DNA from: Sphingomonas sp. C3-2
GTDB lineage: Bacteria; Pseudomonadota; Alphaproteobacteria; Sphingomonadales; Sphingomonadaceae
Assembly: GCF_033025475.1 (NCBI RefSeq)
Contig: NZ_CP130322.1
Location: 2,547,001-2,611,000 of the forward strand
Length of the DNA: 64,000 bases
Direction: 5' to 3'
Shown: positions 19,161 through 28,114 of the stretch, in pieces
How the letters are laid out: the number at the start of each line of letters is the position of its first letter
Position numbering within the stretch: position 1 is the stretch's first letter
Position numbers and translations under genes: made by a program
The notes under the pieces: generated by a model
The model's database searches: none
The model's input: the letters and a program-made list of their open reading frames with translations, nothing else
What the model was told of the DNA's origin: nothing

Positions 19161-19943
19161 TTAGTCGAGCTTGGGCGCGCCGGGGACCGCCATGTAATAA
19201 TGGCCGGCATTGAGCCCGCCATCGACCGAAAGCTCGGTGCCGATGCAGTAGCGCGCGTCGTCAGAGGCGAGGAACGCCGCCGCTGCGCCGATATCCGCCG
19301 GATCGCCCGCACGCTGCGCGGGATAGATGCGGAAGCCCTGATCGAACATTTCGCGCGTGACGCCCGCCTGGTTGGCAAGCGGGGTGTAGATGCCGCCGGG
19401 ATGGATGGTGTTCACGCGAATGCCGCGCGGGCCGAGTTCCAGCGCAACCGACTGGCTGAAGCCGCGCACGCCGAACTTCGACGCGCAGTAAGGGCTGAGG
19501 CCGTTGGCGGCCGAGATGCCGTCTGCCGAGCTCATGTTGATGATCGTGCCGCCGCCGGCGCGCTCGATGGCGGGGACGATCGCCTGGGTGCCGATCATCG
19601 TGCCGAGCAGGTTGACCTCGATGATCCGGCGCATTTCGTCTTCGCTCAGATCGTCGAGCTTCTTGAAGATCAGGATGCCGGCATTGTTCACAAGGCTGTC
19701 GACCTTGCCGAAATGCGTTTCGGTGGCGGCGATCACGCGGTCCCATTCGGCGCGCGAGGTGACGTTCAGTCGTTCGAAGACGGTGACATTGCCCAGTTCG
19801 GCGGCCAGTGCGCGGCCTTCGGCTTCGAGCACATCGGCGATGACGACACGCGCGCCTTCTTCGACGAAGCGGCGGACGATGCCCTCGCCAATGCCGCGTG
19901 CGCCGCCGGTGACGATCGCCACCTTGTTTTCAAGACGCCGCAT
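19161..19943 (-). CDS. Short-chain dehydrogenase/reductase
   Basis: A 260-residue classical SDR using NAD(P). It has the cofactor motif TGGARGIG at 12-19, an Asp (IAD) at the end of the second strand that suggests NAD(H) preference, NNAG at 86-89, and the catalytic Ser139, Tyr152 and Lys156 (YCASK). The tail ELSVDGGLNAGHYYM is common in hydroxysteroid- or cyclohexanol-type SDRs, but the substrate is not determined. The ATG has a GGGAGAG site. No co-directional neighbour suggests a pathway. Confidence 0.9.
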   Translation of the reverse strand: MRRLENKVAIVTGGARGIGEGIVRRFVEEGARVVIADVLEAEGRALAAELGNVTVFERLNVTSRAEWDRVIAATETHFGKVDSLVNNAGILIFKKLDDLSEDEMRRIIEVNLLGTMIGTQAIVPAIERAGGGTIINMSSADGISAANGLSPYCASKFGVRGFSQSVALELGPRGIRVNTIHPGGIYTPLANQAGVTREMFDQGFRIYPAQRAGDPADIGAAAAFLASDDARYCIGTELSVDGGLNAGHYYMAVPGAPKLD

Positions 19944-20038
19944 CTTTCTCTCCCTTTATGTACAAAAGCATAAGCCTAGCTTGAGCGGGCAGGGCTTGGC
20001 ACGTCCATTTGGAGGAGAAGGCGCGATTTGCGCCGGGC

Positions 20039-20386
20039 TTAGCGCAGGATCCGTTCCATCGTGCCGATCGCGCGGTCCATTTCCTTCACCAGCAGCGAGG
20101 CCGCCGCGTGGCCGCCATGCCCGTGGCGCCGCCCGGCGATGAGCGCGGACAGCCCGGCGGCTGCGATGGCGGCGGTTTCGTTGGCGAGCGCGTCGAACCG
20201 GTCACGCACCAGCGGCGAGGCGGCGGTGTAGCGCGAATCGAGCGGTGCATGCGGGGCTTCGGAATCGAGCTCTGCGCTCAGCCCGCCCAGTTCTTGCACC
20301 AGCGAACGGATGGCGCGCAATTCGGTCATCTGCTGCTCGGGCAGGGCATGCGGCACATGGGCCGTCCGAATCGATATCTGGCTCAT
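20039..20386 (-). CDS. Hypothetical protein, 115 residues
   Basis: I do not recognise this protein. It is predicted soluble, mostly helical, and lacks a signal peptide. An N-terminal MSQISIRTAHVPHALPEQQ stretch is followed by two amphipathic helices separated by a basic, His/Gly-rich segment (AGRRHGHGGHA). It ends MDRAIGTMERILR. It fills the gap between the SDR and the divergent TorF porin. The codon pattern in this frame is GC3-rich as in real genes here, and no competing frame in this interval looks better. Confidence 0.6.
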   Translation of the reverse strand: MSQISIRTAHVPHALPEQQMTELRAIRSLVQELGGLSAELDSEAPHAPLDSRYTAASPLVRDRFDALANETAAIAAAGLSALIAGRRHGHGGHAAASLLVKEMDRAIGTMERILR

Positions 20387-20435
20387 GCCGCCATTATGTC
20401 GATGGAATGGATAATAAAATCTTGCCGGAGGCAGT

Positions 20436-20482
20436 GTTGCGTCCGCGCAACAAATGCGGCCCTTCCGCTACGCATTTGCGCA
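20436..20482. promoter_or_regulatory. Nested inverted repeats upstream of the TorF-type porin gene
   Basis: Two dyads overlap here. GTTGCG-N4-CGCAAC lies at 20436-20451, and AAATGCG-N12-CGCATTT at 20452-20477, the latter extended by GCGCAA on both outer sides. They lie between the divergent hypothetical gene and the porin, about 140-180 nt before the porin ATG. They could be a regulator-binding site or a cruciform; no known operator consensus is matched. Confidence 0.4.
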
Positions 20483-20617
20483 AGGCTCTTGTGCGACGCA
20501 GCAATTCTCGTCATCTTTTCTGTGTTCGCGGTAATTCGGCCCGTCCGCCAGACGGATAAACAGAGGCTGAAGCTGCAACGCAGGTGGGACGAACGCATTG
20601 AACCAGAAAGGAAAATC

Positions 20618-21343
20618 ATGCGCACGTCCATCAAGGGGTTCTCGGCCCTTTTTCTTGTCGCGCTTTCGACTCCGGCTTTTGCGCAGGAGGAAGCGGACAG
20701 CAGCGGCATTTCGGTCAGCGGCAGCGCAACCATCGTTTCCGATTATCGCTTTCGCGGCGTAAGCCAGAGCAGCGAAGAGGCGGCCATCCAGGGTGGCTTC
20801 ACCGTCAATCACGACAGCGGGCTATATGCGGGGACGTGGGGCTCCAGCATCAGCTTTTCGGGCGGCACCGAAATCGACTTTTTCGGCGGTTATGCCACCG
20901 AGGTGACGCCGGGCGTCACGCTTGATGTCGGCGCGACCTATTACTGGTATCCCGGTGGCACCGGCGCGACCGACGTGATCGAACCCTATGTCGCGGTGTC
21001 GGGCGATCTTGGCCCGGTTTCGACCAAGGTCGGCTTTGCCTATGCGCCCGATCAGAAATCGCTGGGCGATGCCAGCGCGGTCTATCTCTACACCGATATG
21101 AGCACCGCGATCCCGAGCACCCCGCTCAAGCTCAACGGCCATATCGGCTTTGCCAAGAGCGACAGCTTCCTCGGCGGGCCCGACGGCAACGCGATCGACT
21201 ATTCGATCGGCGTGTCGGCTTCGTACAAGGCGCTCACGCTCGGCGTGTCCTATGTCAACACCGACTACACCAACCGGGGCGGCGCGAAGGAAGCGCTGGG
21301 TGCGGACGGTGCGGTCTTGTTCAGCCTCGGCGCCAGTTTCTGA
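20618..21343 (+). CDS. TorF-family putative outer-membrane porin
   Basis: A 241-residue predicted outer-membrane beta-barrel. The signal peptide (1-22, ending TPAFAQ) is followed by alternating amphipathic strands beginning SGSATIVSDYRFRGVSQSSEEAAIQGG, the diagnostic start of the TorF (TIGR02001-like) family. The C-terminal residue is Phe (SLGASF), as required for insertion by the BAM machinery. Members are small barrels of unproven substrate. The gene stands alone, with a clear terminator downstream. Confidence 0.88.
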   Translation: MRTSIKGFSALFLVALSTPAFAQEEADSSGISVSGSATIVSDYRFRGVSQSSEEAAIQGGFTVNHDSGLYAGTWGSSISFSGGTEIDFFGGYATEVTPGVTLDVGATYYWYPGGTGATDVIEPYVAVSGDLGPVSTKVGFAYAPDQKSLGDASAVYLYTDMSTAIPSTPLKLNGHIGFAKSDSFLGGPDGNAIDYSIGVSASYKALTLGVSYVNTDYTNRGGAKEALGADGAVLFSLGASF

Positions 21344-21403
21344 GCCCGAGGCGCGCGCCCGCTTCGGGGGAGGCGGGCGCGCCCTTCACCCCGGCATCGA
21401 TAC

Positions 21404-21432
21404 AAAAAAGGGGCCGGAAACGGCCCCTTTTT
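21404..21432. terminator. Bidirectional intrinsic terminator between porin and DUF3035 genes
   Basis: GGGGCCG and CGGCCCC form a 7-bp stem with a GAAA loop, flanked by A6 on the left and T5 on the right, so it works on both strands. It separates the plus-strand porin from the minus-strand ileS-lspA-DUF3035 run. A second GC hairpin lies immediately upstream at about 21351-21382. Confidence 0.9.
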
Positions 21433-21452
21433 CATCTGTTCGGTTGCTCGGC

Positions 21453-21869
21453 TTATTGCGGCGTCGAGGTGCGCGCGTCCTGGCCGTCACCTTCGGGGGC
21501 CGACAGGATGTCGCGGGTGACCGCGCCCTTGTCGACGACGACGGTGTTCGGATCACCCACGCCCGAACGGATGCCGGGTTCGGCGGCGTTCGCGCCAGCC
21601 TGGCCGATCACCGTGCCTTCGCTCGCGCTGCGCTGTGCAGGGCCGCCGAACATCGCCTGAAGCGCCTGGGTGCTCGAATCGGCTTCCTGCGGGCGCGGGG
21701 CGCCGGGCTTGGGCGGAACGAGCGCGAAATCGGGGGGAATCACCAGCGGCGCCTTGCGCGACACGGCGAATTCGTCGGGGCGGCTGCGGTTTTCGAGACC
21801 GCCCGATGCACAGGCCGACAGGGTGATGGCGGCCAGCCCGAGGCTTCCGAAAATAACCGTCTTACGCAT
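21453..21869 (-). CDS. DUF3035 lipoprotein
   Basis: A 138-residue predicted lipoprotein. The signal sequence ends in the lipobox LSAC (Cys about residue 20, AAITLSACASGG), followed by a proline- and alanine-rich, probably disordered periplasmic chain with the family core RPDEFAVSRKAPLVIPPDFALVPP. The function is unknown. Its ATG at 21869 overlaps the end of lspA by 8 nt, so it is the third gene of ileS-lspA-DUF3035. It is apt that a signal peptidase II gene is coupled to a lipoprotein that would be its substrate. Confidence 0.85.
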   Translation of the reverse strand: MRKTVIFGSLGLAAITLSACASGGLENRSRPDEFAVSRKAPLVIPPDFALVPPKPGAPRPQEADSSTQALQAMFGGPAQRSASEGTVIGQAGANAAEPGIRSGVGDPNTVVVDKGAVTRDILSAPEGDGQDARTSTPQ

Positions 21870-22389
21870 CCATGGTCTCCGTAACGTCCTTTCCGTCCTG
21901 CGGCGCATCCCGCACGAGCAGTGCGCGGGCCAGCAGGATCAGCACGCCGATGGTAATAGCAGCATCGGCGACATTGAATACCAAAAAGGGGCGGAAGCCG
22001 CCGAAATGGAGGTCCGCGAAATCGACGACATGGCCGAAGCGGACCCGGTCGACGATATTGCCGAGCGCGCCGCCGAGCACCAGCGCCAGCGCGGTGACAT
22101 CCCAGCGGCGCTGTTCGCGCCACATCCAGATGAGCACGCCGATGCTGATCGCCGCCGTCATCGCGACAAGCGCCCAGCGCATCGCCTCGCTATCGGCGCG
22201 CAGAAACCCCATCGAGACGCCGTAATTCTCCACCCAGGTGAGGTTGAAGATCGGCAGGATGCGGATCTGGCCGATCGCCTCGAGGTTGAGCGGCACCGTC
22301 ACCAGCCATTTGGTCAGCTGGTCTGCCACGAAAACCAGCCCGGCCAGCACAAGGCCGAGGCGGCGGTGATTGGCGATCGCTTTGCTCAT
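21862..22389 (-). CDS. lspA: Lipoprotein signal peptidase (signal peptidase II)
   Basis: An inner-membrane aspartyl protease that removes signal peptides from diacylglyceryl-modified prolipoproteins. The 175-residue protein has four membrane helices and the family motifs VENYGVSMGF, LGGALGNIVDRVRFGHVVDF and FNVADAAITIG; the catalytic Asp residues lie in GNIVDR and NVAD. The ATG at 22389 lies 7 nt after the ileS stop. An upstream extension in frame would run into ileS and is not used. Confidence 0.96.
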   Translation of the reverse strand: MSKAIANHRRLGLVLAGLVFVADQLTKWLVTVPLNLEAIGQIRILPIFNLTWVENYGVSMGFLRADSEAMRWALVAMTAAISIGVLIWMWREQRRWDVTALALVLGGALGNIVDRVRFGHVVDFADLHFGGFRPFLVFNVADAAITIGVLILLARALLVRDAPQDGKDVTETMDA

Positions 22390-22396
22390 CGCGCGC

Positions 22397-25183
22397 TCAT
22401 GCCACCGCGGTTTCGCAGCGCCCGCACAGATCACCGTCCTCGGCAACGTCGGGCAAATGGCGCCAGCAGCGGCCGCACTTGGCGTGTTCGGTGCGGATCA
22501 CCTCAACCGCTTCGCCCGCGCCATTGGTGGCGCTGGCGACGATGCAGACTTCGGCGAAATCATCCGGCGAAAGCCCGCCCAGATCGGGGGCAGCAATCTC
22601 GGCCTCAAGGCTGGAACGGATGATCTTTTCGCGGCGCAGCGGTTCGATCGCCTCGGTCACGCGGATGCGCGCGGCGCGCACCTGCTGCCACTTGGCGCCC
22701 AGCACGGCGTCCGTCCATGCGGCATTGACCTCGGGCCATTCGAGGAAATGGACCGAACCGTCTTCCGACGGATAGCGCGCCTGCCATACTTCCTCTGCGG
22801 TGAAGCAGAGCACGGGGGCGGCATAACGCACCAGCGCGTGGAACAGAATGTCGAGCACGGTGCGGTACGCGCGGCGCTTGATGCTGTCGGGCGCGTCGCA
22901 ATAGAGGCAGTCCTTGCGGATATCGAAGAACAGCGCAGACAGATCCTCGTTCGCGAAATCGGCGAGCGCGCGGATATAGCGGTTGAATTCGAAATCACCC
23001 GCTGCGGTGCGCAGTTCGCGGTCGAGTTCGGCGAGCATGTGGAGGACATAGCGTTCGAGCTCGGGCATCTCGGCCACGGGCAGGCGCTCTTCCTCGGTAA
23101 AGCCGTCGAGCGCGCCGAGCATGTAGCGGAAGGTGTTGCGGAGCTTGCGATACTGGTCCGACGTGCCCGACAGGATTTCCTTGCCGATGCGGACGTCTTC
23201 GAAATAATCGACCGAGGCGACCCACATGCGCAGGATATCCGCGCCGCTTTCGCCGATGATCTTCAAGGGATCGACGACATTGCCGAGCGATTTCGACATT
23301 TTGCGGCCATTGCCGTCGAGCGCGAAGCCGTGGGTCAGCACCGCGTCATAGGGCGCACGCCCGCGCGTGCCCGAACTTTCGAGGAGCGAGGACTGGAACC
23401 AGCCGCGATGCTGGTCGGAACCTTCGAGATACAGATTGGCGCGAACGCCCGCGCCGTAACGCTGTTCGACCACAAAGGCATGGGTCGAGCCGCTGTCGAA
23501 CCACACGTCGAGAATGTCGTTCACGACCTCATAATCGTCGAGCGCATAGGCGCTGCCCAGCAATTGCTGGTGATCGGCGGCGAACCATGCGTCGGCGCCG
23601 CCCTGCTTGAAGGCATCGACGATGCGCGCGTTGACCGCAGGGTCGTTCAGATATTCGGCGGTCTGGCGGTGGACATAGAGCGCGATCGGCACGCCCCAGG
23701 CACGCTGGCGGCTGATCACCCAGTCGGGGCGGCCCTCCACCATCGCGTGGATGCGGTTGCGCGCCTTTTCAGGCACCCAGCGCGTCTGCTCGACCGCATC
23801 GAGCGCCACCTGACGCAGCGTTGCGCCGTTGCTGTTTTCGCCCTGCGCCGCCGCGCTTTGCGCGCCGACCGCGCGGTCCATGGGAATGAACCATTGCGGC
23901 GTGCAGCGGAAGATGACCTTCGCCTTCGAACGCCAGCTGTGCGGATAGCTGTGCTGGAAGTCCGCCGAGGCCGCGAGCAGCGCGCCTGTTGCGCGCAGAT
24001 CTTCGCAGATCGGGCCTTCGGGGGCGTTGAACTTGGGGTTGATCACCGAACCCTGGCCGGGGAGCCACAGCCAGTCTTCACGATATTTGCCGTCATCGGT
24101 GACCGCAAAGACCGGATCGATGCCGTTCGCCTTGCACAGCAGGAAGTCGTCCTCGCCGTGGTCGGGGGCCATGTGGACAAGCCCGGTACCCGCATCGGTG
24201 GTGACGAAATCGCCCGCAAGGAAGGGGCGCGGCTTGGCATAGAAACCGCCAAGCGCGTGCATCGGGTGGCGGGCGATGGTGCCGGCGAGTTCGGAGCCTT
24301 TGAACGTCTTGCCCGGCGTGACAGCGCCATGGCCCTGACGCGCCAGCGCTTGCGCGGGGAGGTCAGCGGCGAGCAGCAGCTTCTTTCCGCCAGCTTCGAC
24401 GATCGCGTATTCGATGTCCGGCCCATAGGCGAGCGCCTGGTTGACCGGGATCGTCCACGGCGTGGTCGTCCAAATCACCGCATGCGCGCCGACCAGTTCG
24501 GCGATCGGGCTTTCGACGATCTCGAAGCCCACATCGATCTGGGTCGAGGTGATGTCCTCATATTCGACTTCGGCTTCGGCGAGCGCGGTCTTTTCGACCG
24601 GGCTCCACATCACGGGCTTGGCGCCGCGGTAAAGCTGGCCGCTTTCCGCGAACTTCAAAAGCTCGTTCACGATCGCGGCCTCGGCCTCGAACTTCATGGT
24701 GAGGTATGGGTCTTCCCAATCGCCCATCACGCCAAGGCGTTCGAACTGCTCGCGCTGCACGGCGACCCATTTTTCGGCATAGGCGCGGCATTCGGCGCGG
24801 AACTCGGCGGCGGGAACCTCGTCCTTGTTCAGCTTTTTCTTGCGATATTGTTCCTCGATCTTCCATTCGATCGGAAGGCCGTGGCAATCCCAGCCGGGCA
24901 CATAGGGCGCGTCCTTGCCCATCAGGCTCTGGCTGCGGACGATGATGTCCTTCAGCACCTTGTTCATCGCATGGCCCATGTGAATGTCGCCATTCGCATA
25001 GGGCGGGCCATCGTGCAGGATGAAGCGCTCGCGACCCTTACGGTCGGTGCGCAGCTTGTCGTAAATCCCGATCTTCGCCCAGCGCGCAAGAATCGCGGGC
25101 TCCTTGGCAGCCAGTCCGGCCTTCATGGGGAAGTCAGTCTTCGGCAGGAAGACGGTGTCTTTATAGTCGGGTTTTTCGCTCAT
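22397..25183 (-). CDS. ileS: Isoleucyl-tRNA synthetase
   Basis: It charges tRNA-Ile and edits mischarged valine. The 928-residue class I enzyme has the HIGH-type motif in GDIHMGHAMNK, a CP1 editing domain, the KMSKS motif in KMSKSLGNVVDPL, a tRNA-binding helical domain and a C-terminal zinc site (CGRCWRHLPD...CGRCE). This is the bacterial IleS1 architecture. The ATG at 25183 (MSEKPDYKD) is used, as an upstream in-frame ATG adds only five residues. It heads the ileS-lspA-DUF3035 group and lies 95 nt downstream of ribF. Confidence 0.97.
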   Translation of the reverse strand: MSEKPDYKDTVFLPKTDFPMKAGLAAKEPAILARWAKIGIYDKLRTDRKGRERFILHDGPPYANGDIHMGHAMNKVLKDIIVRSQSLMGKDAPYVPGWDCHGLPIEWKIEEQYRKKKLNKDEVPAAEFRAECRAYAEKWVAVQREQFERLGVMGDWEDPYLTMKFEAEAAIVNELLKFAESGQLYRGAKPVMWSPVEKTALAEAEVEYEDITSTQIDVGFEIVESPIAELVGAHAVIWTTTPWTIPVNQALAYGPDIEYAIVEAGGKKLLLAADLPAQALARQGHGAVTPGKTFKGSELAGTIARHPMHALGGFYAKPRPFLAGDFVTTDAGTGLVHMAPDHGEDDFLLCKANGIDPVFAVTDDGKYREDWLWLPGQGSVINPKFNAPEGPICEDLRATGALLAASADFQHSYPHSWRSKAKVIFRCTPQWFIPMDRAVGAQSAAAQGENSNGATLRQVALDAVEQTRWVPEKARNRIHAMVEGRPDWVISRQRAWGVPIALYVHRQTAEYLNDPAVNARIVDAFKQGGADAWFAADHQQLLGSAYALDDYEVVNDILDVWFDSGSTHAFVVEQRYGAGVRANLYLEGSDQHRGWFQSSLLESSGTRGRAPYDAVLTHGFALDGNGRKMSKSLGNVVDPLKIIGESGADILRMWVASVDYFEDVRIGKEILSGTSDQYRKLRNTFRYMLGALDGFTEEERLPVAEMPELERYVLHMLAELDRELRTAAGDFEFNRYIRALADFANEDLSALFFDIRKDCLYCDAPDSIKRRAYRTVLDILFHALVRYAAPVLCFTAEEVWQARYPSEDGSVHFLEWPEVNAAWTDAVLGAKWQQVRAARIRVTEAIEPLRREKIIRSSLEAEIAAPDLGGLSPDDFAEVCIVASATNGAGEAVEVIRTEHAKCGRCWRHLPDVAEDGDLCGRCETAVA

Positions 25184-25278
25184 AGGTGGGGCGCACATAG
25201 CGCAGCTTGGGGGCCAAGTGAAACACCCCTCGTTACTGCCCTTTACGTTTTTCGCGCGGCAGCGCCCACAAGCGCGGC

Positions 25279-26217
25279 TCAGGCCGCCTGATCACCGGCC
25301 AGAACCCGGCGTGCATCGGCGCAATCCTGCGCGATCTGGGCGATGAGCGCGTCCAGCCCGTCGAACTTCGCCTCGGGGCGCAGGAAATGGATCAGCTCGA
25401 CCTCGATCACCTGATCGTACAGGCTTTCGGACAGGTCGAAGAAATGCGGTTCGAGCAGTTCCTTGGGCGGATCGAAGCTCGGGCGGATGCCCAGATTCGC
25501 CGCACCGCCGACGATGCGCCCATCGGGCAGATGGCCGCGCACCGCATAGATGCCGTAGCGCGGGCGCAGATAGGGGCCCATCGCGATATTGGCGGTGGGA
25601 AAGCCGATGGTGCGGCCCACCTTGTCGCCGTGCTGGACCACACCCTGAATGGCGAAGGGGCGGGTGAGCAACCGCGCGGCGGTTGCGCAGTCGCCGTCCT
25701 CCAGCGCATCGCGAATCCGGCTGGAGGAAACGACCTCGCCATCGGCGGTAACCGGGGCGACCGCCTCGGTTTCAAAACCATGTTCGCGGCCGAGTGCGGC
25801 GAGCACATCGACATTGCCGCCGCGCATCTTGCCGAAGGTGAAATCCTCGCCGGTGACCACGCCCTTGGCACCGATCAGCCCGACCAGCCTTTCGGTCACG
25901 AATTCCTCGGCGGTGAGCGCGGCGAGCTGATCGTCGAAATCGAACACCAGCATCGCGTCAGCCCCCGCCTCGGCGAACAGCCGCTGGCGCTGATCGAGCG
26001 TCGTGAGGCGGAAGGGGGCGATATCGGGCTTGAAATGGCGCACCGGGTGCGGATCGAAGGTGGCGACAAGCGCGGGCACGCCCATGGCGCGGGCCATGGC
26101 GATCGCCCGGCCAACCACTGCCTGGTGGCCGATGTGAAATCCGTCGAAATTGCCCAGCGCGATCACGCCCCCGCGCAGATGATCGGGGACACGGACGCTA
26201 CCCGAAAGCCGCTCCAT
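25279..26217 (-). CDS. ribF: Bifunctional riboflavin kinase/FAD synthetase
   Basis: It phosphorylates riboflavin to FMN and adenylates FMN to FAD. The 312-residue protein has an N-terminal nucleotidyltransferase domain with GNFDGFHIGHQAVV (HxGH motif) and DPHPVRHF, VVTGEDFTFG and SSSRIRDALEDGD. The C-terminal flavokinase domain has GRTIGFPTANI and YGIYAVR and ends in the catalytic-Glu strand VEVELIHFLRPEAKF. The ATG at 26217 is used; twelve extra in-frame residues upstream are unlikely. Confidence 0.96.
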   Translation of the reverse strand: MERLSGSVRVPDHLRGGVIALGNFDGFHIGHQAVVGRAIAMARAMGVPALVATFDPHPVRHFKPDIAPFRLTTLDQRQRLFAEAGADAMLVFDFDDQLAALTAEEFVTERLVGLIGAKGVVTGEDFTFGKMRGGNVDVLAALGREHGFETEAVAPVTADGEVVSSSRIRDALEDGDCATAARLLTRPFAIQGVVQHGDKVGRTIGFPTANIAMGPYLRPRYGIYAVRGHLPDGRIVGGAANLGIRPSFDPPKELLEPHFFDLSESLYDQVIEVELIHFLRPEAKFDGLDALIAQIAQDCADARRVLAGDQAA

Positions 26218-26269
26218 GCGCGGCGCTATAGGGGGGGTGGGGGCAGGGGGCAATTGTCAATCTCGGCAG

Positions 26270-27442
26270 TCAATCGCCGCCCGGGTTAAGTCCGGTCGCC
26301 AGCAGGCGCAGCGCGTTGCCGCCCATCACGGCGCGAATTTCGGCGTGGCTCAGCCCCACATCCACCAGCGCCTGCGTGATTTCGGCGAGCTGCGCGGTAT
26401 CGATCCGCGTCGTCACCGCGCCGTCGAAATCGCTGCCCAGCGCGACATGGCGGATGCCCACCAGATCGCGGGCATGGACGACGGCCCTGGCAAAGCTTTC
26501 GACCTGCGTATCGCACAAAGCGGCATCCCAATAGCCGATGCCGATCAGCCCGCCGGTGCGCGCGATGCCGCGTATCTCGGCATCGGTCAGGTTGCGGTTG
26601 ACGTTGCACACCGCCTGTACGCCGCCATGGCTGGAGACGACGGGGCGTTCGGCCATGGCGAGTATCTCTGCCACCGCCTGATGGCTGGCATGGGCGATGT
26701 CGACGATCATGCCCTTGGCCTCCATCGCGCGGACGATCTCGCGGCCAAAGGGGGTGAGCCCGCCTTTCTTCTCGCCGTGCATCGACCCGGCCAGCTCATT
26801 GTCGAAGAAATGCGCAAGCCCCGCCATGCGGAACCCGGCCGCGTAGAGCGCGTCGAGATTTTCGCGCTTGCCCTCAAGATTTTGAAGCCCCTCGATCGTC
26901 AGCATCGCGCCGGTAACCGGGCGGCCGAGCGCGCGGTCGGACATCAACCGGCTGATATCCGCGCCTGTCCGCACGATCCGGAGCGTGCCTTGCGACGCGG
27001 CCTCCGCCGCGCGCAGCTTTTCGGCGTGCCAGAGCGAGCGTTCGAGCAGCGAACCCCAGGTGCGGATCGGCTGGGCCTGCGCGATGGCGAGCAGGGTGAT
27101 ATTGTCGCTGTCGGCGCCGTTGACGTCGTAATTCTGGTTACGCGGCGTCTTGGTGACCGACGAGAAAAGCTGGAGCGCGACATTGCCCGTCTGCAGCCGG
27201 GGCAGATCGACCTGCCCGCGCGTGCTGTCGTTCAACAGGCTGCGTTTCCACAACAGCGTATCGGCATGAAGATCGACGATGGCGAGCGCGCCGTGCAGCG
27301 CCCTTGTTTCGGCGGTCACCGCGGGCAGGGGCCCGGGCGCCACCTTGTTCATCGATCGTTCGATGATGCCGGGGGCCAGCGCGAAGAAGAAGATGGCGAG
27401 CAGGACGATTATGGCGGCGATGCCGATCAGCGTCCTGCGCAT
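26270..27442 (-). CDS. Membrane-anchored M19 dipeptidase
   Basis: A zinc dipeptidase of the renal-dipeptidase family, 390 residues. One N-terminal membrane anchor (IGIAAIIVLLAIFFFALAPGII) puts the enzyme in the periplasm. Metal-binding features are DLHADTL, the bridging Glu in MLTIEGLQNL, VDIAHAS and SSHGG, with GSDFDG near the end. It would hydrolyse dipeptides, including D-residue forms. An upstream TTG (27448) is in frame; the ATG at 27442 has GGGGAG at 8 nt. folA ends 2 nt upstream. Confidence 0.92.
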   Translation of the reverse strand: MRRTLIGIAAIIVLLAIFFFALAPGIIERSMNKVAPGPLPAVTAETRALHGALAIVDLHADTLLWKRSLLNDSTRGQVDLPRLQTGNVALQLFSSVTKTPRNQNYDVNGADSDNITLLAIAQAQPIRTWGSLLERSLWHAEKLRAAEAASQGTLRIVRTGADISRLMSDRALGRPVTGAMLTIEGLQNLEGKRENLDALYAAGFRMAGLAHFFDNELAGSMHGEKKGGLTPFGREIVRAMEAKGMIVDIAHASHQAVAEILAMAERPVVSSHGGVQAVCNVNRNLTDAEIRGIARTGGLIGIGYWDAALCDTQVESFARAVVHARDLVGIRHVALGSDFDGAVTTRIDTAQLAEITQALVDVGLSHAEIRAVMGGNALRLLATGLNPGGD

Positions 27443-27444
27443 CC

Positions 27445-27960
27445 TCAATTCTCCCCTATTGCCGGATTGGGCGGTGCCGCGCGCGTGAGCGTCACGAAGC
27501 TATAGGCGGGCTTGCCATTGTCCGCCGGAAAATCCTCGCGCCGGGTTTCGCGCCAGTCGGGGCCGAAATCGTCGAGGTGCGCATCGCCCTCGGCATCCAG
27601 ATGGACCTCGGTCAGCTCGATCCGGTGCGCGATGGGGAGGAACAGCCGATATATTTCCGCGCCGCCGATCACCGAGATATGCGGCGCATTGGCGCGGCGC
27701 ACGGCGTCCTCGGGGGTCGTCACGGGCTCGGCGCCATCCTCATCCCAGCCGCTGTCGCGGGTCAGCACGATATGGCGGCGCCCGTCGAGCAGGCCGGGCA
27801 GGCTGTCGAACGTCTTGCGGCCCATGATCATCGGCGTGCCCATGGTCAGCGATTTGAAATGACGCAGATCGGCGGGCAGGTGCCAGGGCAGGCGGCCTTC
27901 GCGGCCGATCACGCCATTATCGGCGCGCGCAACGATCAGGACGATCTCACCCCGGGTCAC
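27445..27960 (-). CDS. folA: Dihydrofolate reductase
   Basis: It reduces dihydrofolate to tetrahydrofolate with NADPH. From a GTG at 27960 the protein has 171 residues: VLIVARADNGVIGREGRLPWHLPADLRHFK (the LPW and Asp-type active site), MIMGRKTFDSLP with the NADPH loop, and SVIGGAEIYRLFLP. An ATG at 28023 is in frame but adds a basic 21-residue extension not seen in the family, so the GTG start is preferred; the ribosome site is weak either way. thyA lies 13 kb away. Confidence 0.92.
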   Translation of the reverse strand: MTRGEIVLIVARADNGVIGREGRLPWHLPADLRHFKSLTMGTPMIMGRKTFDSLPGLLDGRRHIVLTRDSGWDEDGAEPVTTPEDAVRRANAPHISVIGGAEIYRLFLPIAHRIELTEVHLDAEGDAHLDDFGPDWRETRREDFPADNGKPAYSFVTLTRAAPPNPAIGEN

Positions 27961-28114
27961 GGATGGCACCCGGCGTCGGCGTCGAACTGGAATTGGCTGT
28001 GAATTGTAAACCCCCTCATCCATTCTGGCGCATAAGCGGTTGATACGCACAGTGCGCCGTCCTGTTCAATCCTTGTCGGAAAAGACAGATGGGCAGGATG
28101 AGGGGGCAGAAGGG

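Noticed and set aside
22370-25291. A 973-codon open frame on the plus strand opposite ileS
   Set aside because: It is an antisense shadow of a highly conserved synthetase gene; high GC keeps the complementary frame open. No recognisable domain or ribosome site.
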